From Eubacterium sp. (GTDB taxonomy: Bacteria; Bacillota; Clostridia; Lachnospirales; CAG-274), in the NCBI GenBank assembly GCA_020859645.1, contig JAJBVU010000182.1:1-9456 (forward strand): a stretch of DNA of 9,456 nt, given 5' to 3'. Shown in pieces: positions 4,566-9,456 of this stretch. The notes below the pieces were generated by a model. That model made no database searches. It had not been told where the DNA came from and saw only the letters and a program-made list of their open reading frames with translations. Each line of letters opens with the position of its first letter. The stretch's first letter is position 1. Position numbers and translations under genes: made by a program.

Positions 4566-6509
4566 GTGTTCAGATCACCTGTGTGGGAAAAAAGGCGGCT
4601 GTTTTTCGGCTTCTGTGTTTATGAGATTTTGCTTGCCCTGCTTTTGGGAAGAGTGTTTTACATACAGTTTTTTCAAGGCGAACATCTTCAGAGCCTTGCC
4701 TATGAACAGCAGACGAGAGACCGGCTTATAAAGGCAAAAAGGGGAATTATTACCGACAGAAACGGCACCCCCTTGGCGGAAAACGAAACAGCCTATTCTA
4801 TAAGTGTTGTTCACTCACAAATAACTGACTATGAGGGAACGGCAAAGGCTCTTTCGGAAGCCTTAAGCCTTGACTATGACGAGGTTTTGAAAAAAGTCAA
4901 TAAAAAGGTTGCCCTTGAAAGAATTGTGACCAAAGCCGACCCGGAAGCTGCGGAGAAAATAAGAAACCTTGAGCTTAAAGGGGTAGCGGTAGACGAGGAC
5001 GTTAAAAGGGTATACCCCTATAACAGCCTTGCAAGCAGAGTTATAGGCTTTGTAGGAAAGGACAATCAAGGCATTATAGGGCTTGAAGCCAAATATGACG
5101 CATATCTTAAGGGCGAACAGGGCAAAATATTAACCGAAACAGACGCAAGGGGCATTGAGCTTAATTTCAGCAAAAAAACGAGAAACGCCCCGGATGACGG
5201 AAAAACTTTGGTTACCACAATAGACATAAACATACAGAAATATGCGGAAGAGCTTATTTCAAATGCAGTGGAGGCTAAGGGAGCTAAAAAAGGCGCAGTC
5301 ATTGTTATGAACCCTCAAAACGGCGAAATATACGCAATGGCAAGCAAGCCGGATTTTGACCTAAACGAGCCCTTCACTATAAACGATGAAAGCCTGTTGT
5401 CTCAGTGGAGCAGCCTTTCATCGGAGGAAAGAAACAATTATCTAAACGCCATGTGGCGGAATTTTAATATAAACGATACCTATGAACCGGGGTCAACCTT
5501 TAAAATTGTTACATCTTCCGCAGGGCTTGAAGAGGGGGTTGTTAAGCCCGATGATACATTTAACTGCAACGGCGGCAGAGAGGTAGGGGGCAGATATATA
5601 AAATGCTGGCGTTCTCCCCGAAGCCACGGAACGGAAACCTTTGTTGAAGGAGTTCAAAACAGCTGCAACCCTGTTTTTATGGACGTAGCCGCAAGGCTGG
5701 GAGCCGATAAGTTCTATGAATATATGCTTAAATTCGGCTTTGACAAAAAAACAGGAATTGACCTTCCCGGTGAAGCAGTGGGTATTATGCACAAGAAAGA
5801 AAACATAGGACCTGTGGAGCTTGCAACAATGAGCTTCGGTCAGACCTTTCAGATTACACCCCTGCAGCTTTTAAGGGCGGCTTCTTCTGTTGTAAACGGC
5901 GGCAGACTTATAACCCCTCATGTTGGCAAAGAGGTTTTAAACACAGACGGAAGCCTTTTTCAAGCTTTGGATTTTTCCTCGGAGGAAAGAAGCATTTCAA
6001 AGGAAACATCAGACACTATGAGAGAAATTTTGGAGTCTGTGGTATATTCGGGAACAGGAAACAAGGCATATATTCCCGGCTACAGAATAGGGGGCAAAAC
6101 CGCTACAAGCGAAAAGCTTCCAAGAGGAAGCGGAAAATATATAGCTTCGTTTATGGCTTTTGCTCCGGCTGAAAACCCTCAGGTTATAGCCCTTGTTTTA
6201 ATAGACGAACCCCAGGGGGTATATTACGGTGGTCAGGTAACAGGCCCTGTAATGAAAGACCTTCTGTCAATGGTTCTGCCATACGTAGGAATAAAAGCAG
6301 AGTATAATGAGGAAGAGCTTTCAAACGCAGACATTGCCCCCTATACCTTAGAGGATTATAAAGGGCTTAAGCCTAATGAAGTTAAAACAGAGCTTCAAAA
6401 AGCGGGCATGGAAGCCGTAGTTGTAGGAGACGGAGACACAATAACAGGTCAGTTTCCCCAAGCGGGTGAAAAAATATATAAAAGCAGTAAAATAATACTT
6501 TATGTATAG
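4566..6509 (+). CDS. spoVD: Sporulation-specific class B penicillin-binding protein SpoVD
   Basis: A D,D-transpeptidase that, with the SEDS protein SpoVE, makes spore cortex peptidoglycan in sporulating Firmicutes. The 647 residues match the length of B. subtilis SpoVD (646). Order: transmembrane anchor (about 12-35), pedestal domain with RGIITDRNGTPLAEN (59-73) and KRVYPYNSLASRVIGF (147-162), transpeptidase domain with S310-T-F-K313 (nucleophile S310), S366-C-N368 and K511-T-A-T514, then one PASTA domain (about 591-647). The third catalytic motif has Ala where Gly is usual, unlike the KTGT of the upstream paralogue. C334 and C347 lie where the B. subtilis protein carries the cysteine pair reduced by StoA. 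The start is GTG, 7 nucleotides after a full AAGGAGG that is partly hidden in a hairpin. A 73-bp gap with a sigma-E-like promoter separates it from pbpB. Position, single PASTA and length support SpoVD over a second vegetative PBP. Confidence 0.88.
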   Translation: MFRSPVWEKRRLFFGFCVYEILLALLLGRVFYIQFFQGEHLQSLAYEQQTRDRLIKAKRGIITDRNGTPLAENETAYSISVVHSQITDYEGTAKALSEALSLDYDEVLKKVNKKVALERIVTKADPEAAEKIRNLELKGVAVDEDVKRVYPYNSLASRVIGFVGKDNQGIIGLEAKYDAYLKGEQGKILTETDARGIELNFSKKTRNAPDDGKTLVTTIDINIQKYAEELISNAVEAKGAKKGAVIVMNPQNGEIYAMASKPDFDLNEPFTINDESLLSQWSSLSSEERNNYLNAMWRNFNINDTYEPGSTFKIVTSSAGLEEGVVKPDDTFNCNGGREVGGRYIKCWRSPRSHGTETFVEGVQNSCNPVFMDVAARLGADKFYEYMLKFGFDKKTGIDLPGEAVGIMHKKENIGPVELATMSFGQTFQITPLQLLRAASSVVNGGRLITPHVGKEVLNTDGSLFQALDFSSEERSISKETSDTMREILESVVYSGTGNKAYIPGYRIGGKTATSEKLPRGSGKYIASFMAFAPAENPQVIALVLIDEPQGVYYGGQVTGPVMKDLLSMVLPYVGIKAEYNEEELSNADIAPYTLEDYKGLKPNEVKTELQKAGMEAVVVGDGDTITGQFPQAGEKIYKSSKIILYV

Positions 6510-6539
6510 CAACATAATAAATAGAACGGAGGGATAGCT

Positions 6540-8003
6540 GTGATATTAGCCGATGTACTCAAAAATCTTGAATATGAAGTTATTTCTGGCAGTGAAAATG
6601 TGGATATAAAGGGGCTTACCATAGATTCGAGACAGGTTAAGCCGGGCTTTCTTTTTGTGGCTATAGAGGGGTTTGTTGTTGACGGACACAAGTTCATTCC
6701 TTCAGCCGTTGCCTCGGGGGCGAAGGCTGTAATTTTGACAAGAATACCCTCTGAGCTTTCCGAAGGGGTCTGCTACATAAGAGTTAAAAACCCCCGTTTT
6801 GTTTTGGGCTACTGCGCTAAAAACTTCTATCACAACCCCGGAAAAGACCTTAAAATTGTGGGCGTAACAGGCACAAACGGCAAAACCTCAACCACCTATT
6901 TCCTTGAAGAAATCTTTAAGGAATACGGCAAGAAAACAGGAGTTATAGGCACTGTTGAAATTCGTGCGGACGGAAAGAAGCTTGATTATCACCTTCCCAC
7001 AAGCACAACCCCCGACGCCATAGACTTAAACGAAATTTTATGCGATATGAGGGATATGGGGGTTACAAACGTAGCTATGGAGGTCAGCTCTCATGCCTTA
7101 CAGCTTTACAGAGTTGACGGAGTTGAATTTGAAGTGGGTATATTCACCAATTTAACACAGGATCACCTTGATCTTCACGGCACTATGGAAAATTATATGA
7201 AAGCCAAGGCAAGGCTTTTCAAAATGTGCCGAAAGGGTGTTCTTAACGCCGACGACAGCTACTGCGGAAGAATTAAGGAGCTTGCAAGGTGCAGAATTAT
7301 GACTTACGGCATAGAAAGCGACTGCGATATTAAGGCAGTAAATATTAAATATATGCCCGACCACGTAAATTTTGATATAGAATATTCGGGTAAAGCCTAC
7401 CCTGTAAGCTTTGCGGTTCCCGGCAGATTTTCTGTCTACAATGCTTTGGCGGCGGTTGGGGGAGCTTTGGCTGCCGGGGTGCCTATGGAAGTAATTGTTA
7501 CTGCTTTAGGCAACATTAAAGGCGTTCCGGGAAGAATACAAAACATTGCTGCCGGCAGAGGCTTCAATGTGTTTATAGATTATGCCCATACCCCCGACGG
7601 AGTTTTGAACATTATTAACGCCGTAAGAGAGTTTACAAAGGGCAGAATAATCACTGTTTTCGGCTGCGGCGGAGACAGAGACAAAAAGAAGCGCCCCATA
7701 ATGGGCGAAATTTCAGCCAAGCTTTCGGATTATTCTATTGTTACCTCAGACAACCCCAGAAGTGAAGAGCCTGAGGACATTATAAAGGATATTTTAGTGG
7801 GGGTTGAACCCGTAACCGATAAATTCGAGGTTTTGGTTTCAAGAAAAGACGCTATTTACAGGGCAATTGAGCTTGCTCAGGACGGCGACTCGGTTATTAT
7901 AGCCGGTAAGGGTCATGAGGACTATGAAATCTTCAAGGACAAAACAATTCACTTTGACGATGCCGAGGTTGCCAAACAGGCACTTGAAGAAATAAAGAAG
8001 TAA
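6540..8003 (+). CDS. murE: UDP-MurNAc-L-Ala-D-Glu:meso-diaminopimelate ligase MurE
   Basis: A cytoplasmic ATP-dependent Mur ligase that adds the third residue of the peptidoglycan stem peptide. The 487 residues are normal length. The N-terminal UDP-MurNAc domain shows LTIDSRQVKPGFLFVA (26-41). The central ATPase domain has the P-loop GVTGTNGKTST (108-118), STTPDA (155-160), EVSSHALQLYRV (181-192), TNLTQDHLDLHG (203-214) and K223, the probable carbamylated lysine. The C-terminal domain has DYAHTPDG (347-354), FGCGGDRDKKKRP (374-386), DNPR (404-407) and GKGHED (456-461). DNPR is the established signature for meso-diaminopimelate, not lysine, as substrate. The start is GTG with GGAGGG ending 6 nucleotides upstream; no in-frame ATG fits the conserved N-terminus better. 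It lies 30 bp after spoVD and 11 bp before murF. Confidence 0.96.
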   Translation: MILADVLKNLEYEVISGSENVDIKGLTIDSRQVKPGFLFVAIEGFVVDGHKFIPSAVASGAKAVILTRIPSELSEGVCYIRVKNPRFVLGYCAKNFYHNPGKDLKIVGVTGTNGKTSTTYFLEEIFKEYGKKTGVIGTVEIRADGKKLDYHLPTSTTPDAIDLNEILCDMRDMGVTNVAMEVSSHALQLYRVDGVEFEVGIFTNLTQDHLDLHGTMENYMKAKARLFKMCRKGVLNADDSYCGRIKELARCRIMTYGIESDCDIKAVNIKYMPDHVNFDIEYSGKAYPVSFAVPGRFSVYNALAAVGGALAAGVPMEVIVTALGNIKGVPGRIQNIAAGRGFNVFIDYAHTPDGVLNIINAVREFTKGRIITVFGCGGDRDKKKRPIMGEISAKLSDYSIVTSDNPRSEEPEDIIKDILVGVEPVTDKFEVLVSRKDAIYRAIELAQDGDSVIIAGKGHEDYEIFKDKTIHFDDAEVAKQALEEIKK

Positions 8004-8014
8004 GGAATATAACT

Positions 8015-9370
8015 ATGAAGAGCATAACTTTAAAAGAGGTAGAGAAAGCCTGTGGCGGAAAATTAATAGGAGCCGACAGGGTAATAAGCGGCGTTTCCAC
8101 AGACACAAGAACTGTGGGAGAGGGAGATTTGTTTTTTGCCATAAAGGGCGAAAGATTTGACGGACACGATTTTATAAAATCACTTCCCGAAAAGAAGGCG
8201 GCGGCTTTTGTTTCACAGGAAGAGGTTCAGTCGGAGCTTCCCTATGTTTTGGTAGATGACACTCTTAAGGCTTTGGGCGACTTAGCCGCATATTACAGAG
8301 GTCTTTTCGATATTCCCGTTGTGGGAATTACGGGAAGTGTAGGCAAAACTACAACGAAAGATATGATAGCTTCTGTTTTGTCGGCAAAGTTCAACACTGT
8401 TAAAACAGACAAAAACTTTAACAATCACATAGGCTTGCCTATGACGGTTTTCAAAACCGAAGAGACAACAGAAGCCCTTGTTTTGGAAATGGGTATGAAC
8501 CACTTCGGCGAAATCTCTTATTTGGGCAAAATCGCCAAGCCCGACATAGCCGTTATAACAAATTCGGGAGTATCCCATATTGAATATTTAGGCAGCAGAG
8601 AGGGCATTTTAAAAGCCAAGTGCGAGATTTTCGAAAACTTAAAGCCTAACGGCAAAAAGGTTTTAAACGGCGACTGCGATATGCTAAGTACACTGAGAGA
8701 AGCCCATTCCGACGCCTTGTTTTACGGATTTGACCCGGAGAAAGATGCTGTTTATGCTGAGGATATAGAATATATTTCTCTTGAAAAGACCAAATTTACG
8801 GCGGTAATTGAGGATGAAAAAATACCCGTGGAGCTTAAAACCTCAGGCAGACATATGGTTTTAAACGCTCTTGCGGCTATGACCTGCGGAAAGCTTTTGG
8901 GGCTTACCGCTTCCGAAATCAAACAGGGCATAGAGGCTTTTAAGTCTCCCGATAAAAGAATGAATATAATTCATACCGAAAAATATACTCTTATAGATGA
9001 TACCTATAACGCCAACCCCCAGTCTGTAAAAGCGGGAATTTCCGCAATTGCACCCTTAGAGGGCAGAAAAGCCGTTATTTTGGGTGAAATGCTTGAATTA
9101 GGTGAAGGCTCACCTGACTATCACAGAGAGGTGGGAGAATATGCCGCAAAGGAGGGCATTGACACTGTTGTAGGCATAGGAAACGAAAATGTTTTAAAGC
9201 TTACTTTGGGGGCGTCCTTTGGAGGGGCTAAAAAGGTGTTCTATTACGAAACAAAGGAAGAATTTTATAACAATATAAAGAAAATTCTCAAAAGAAACGA
9301 TACTGTTTTAATTAAAGCCTCAAGAGGGGCAAAATTTGAGGAAATAACCGAAAAATTAAAGAAAATGTAA
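8015..9370 (+). CDS. murF: UDP-MurNAc-tripeptide:D-Ala-D-Ala ligase MurF
   Basis: The last cytoplasmic Mur ligase: it uses ATP to join D-alanyl-D-alanine to UDP-MurNAc-tripeptide, the product of MurE, giving the pentapeptide that MraY uses. The 451 residues are a normal length. The N-terminal domain has GVSTDTRTVGEGDLFFAIKG in the substrate-binding region (26-45). The central domain has the P-loop GITGSVGKTTTK (104-115), the MurF-typical KNFNNHIGLP (133-142), EMGMNHFGEI (158-167), TNSGVSHIEYLGS (182-194) and a candidate carbamylated lysine in GILKAKCEIF (197-206). The C-terminal part has GRHMVLNALAA (278-288), DDTYNANPQS (328-337) and GEMLELG (357-363). KNFNN and DDTYNANP separate it from MurC, MurD and MurE. 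AAGGA overlaps the murE stop, so translation is probably coupled. Confidence 0.96.
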   Translation: MKSITLKEVEKACGGKLIGADRVISGVSTDTRTVGEGDLFFAIKGERFDGHDFIKSLPEKKAAAFVSQEEVQSELPYVLVDDTLKALGDLAAYYRGLFDIPVVGITGSVGKTTTKDMIASVLSAKFNTVKTDKNFNNHIGLPMTVFKTEETTEALVLEMGMNHFGEISYLGKIAKPDIAVITNSGVSHIEYLGSREGILKAKCEIFENLKPNGKKVLNGDCDMLSTLREAHSDALFYGFDPEKDAVYAEDIEYISLEKTKFTAVIEDEKIPVELKTSGRHMVLNALAAMTCGKLLGLTASEIKQGIEAFKSPDKRMNIIHTEKYTLIDDTYNANPQSVKAGISAIAPLEGRKAVILGEMLELGEGSPDYHREVGEYAAKEGIDTVVGIGNENVLKLTLGASFGGAKKVFYYETKEEFYNNIKKILKRNDTVLIKASRGAKFEEITEKLKKM

Positions 9371-9390
9371 CTTCTTAAGGAGATAAACCT

Positions 9391-9456
9391 ATGGATGAAA
9401 AAATGACCGCTGCGGTCTATTCAATACTTATTGCTTTTGTTTTTAATGTAATATTG
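9391..9456 (+). CDS. mraY: Phospho-MurNAc-pentapeptide transferase MraY, N-terminal fragment cut by the window edge
   Basis: An open frame of 22 codons runs off the right edge. It starts at ATG 8 nucleotides after a strong AAGGAG (9377-9382) and begins MDEKMTAAV, followed by a hydrophobic stretch (SILIAFVFNVIL) that would be the first transmembrane helix. This is the expected short polar N-terminus and first helix of MraY, the integral membrane enzyme that moves phospho-MurNAc-pentapeptide to undecaprenyl phosphate to make lipid I. The position just after murE-murF is where mraY is normally found. Too little is present for a diagnostic motif, so the call rests on context and hydrophobicity. 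MurD or an FtsW-type gene is less likely. Confidence 0.75.
   Translation, partial: MDEKMTAAVYSILIAFVFNVIL

Noticed and set aside
2147..6509. Two adjacent homologous PBP genes as a recent duplication or assembly artefact
   Set aside because: The proteins are clearly diverged (KTGT against KTAT, two PASTA domains against one, different tails), and the pbpB-spoVD pair is the normal order in spore-forming Firmicutes.

Overview
The window is the 5' part of a division and cell wall (dcw) cluster from a Firmicute, most likely an anaerobic Clostridia member of the Lachnospirales/Eubacteriales type. The evidence is gene order, strong AAGGAG-type ribosome binding sites, heavy use of AGA and ATA codons, paired class B penicillin-binding proteins with C-terminal PASTA domains, and a long-tailed clostridial FtsL. 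The species cannot be fixed from the sequence alone. All genes are on the + strand and tightly packed, consistent with one operon that continues past the right edge.

Layout: positions 1-217 hold an AT-rich upstream region, a good sigma-A promoter (94-122), a three-copy MraZ operator with exact 10-bp period (130-159) and the mraZ leader. Then come mraZ (218-634), rsmH (634-1557), an ftsL-like gene (1598-2134), pbpB (2147-4492), spoVD (4566-6509), murE (6540-8003), murF (8015-9370) and the first 22 codons of mraY (9391 to the edge). The order mraZ-rsmH-ftsL-pbpB-spoVD-murE is that of Bacillus subtilis. The insertion of murF between murE and mraY is the arrangement of many Clostridia and of E. 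coli. No gene-free stretch exceeds 300 bases. No RNA gene, mobile element or CRISPR array is visible.

Function: MraZ probably controls its own operon. RsmH modifies 16S rRNA. FtsL and PbpB belong to the septal peptidoglycan machinery. SpoVD is the sporulation-specific transpeptidase for spore cortex. MurE and MurF finish the UDP-MurNAc-pentapeptide, with a meso-diaminopimelate signature in MurE, and MraY transfers the product to the lipid carrier.

The window is mostly an ordinary core region and I see no undescribed multi-gene system. The point most worth a second look is the pbpB-spoVD gap. An 11-bp RNA hairpin there takes in part of the spoVD Shine-Dalgarno sequence, and a sigma-E-like promoter overlaps the hairpin so that its transcripts would lack the blocking arm. 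This could silence spoVD on vegetative read-through mRNA and allow translation only from a sporulation-specific mRNA. Lesser points are a nested structure around the rsmH stop and ftsL ribosome binding site, a KTAT in place of KTGT in SpoVD, and a low-complexity insertion inside a PASTA domain of PbpB.
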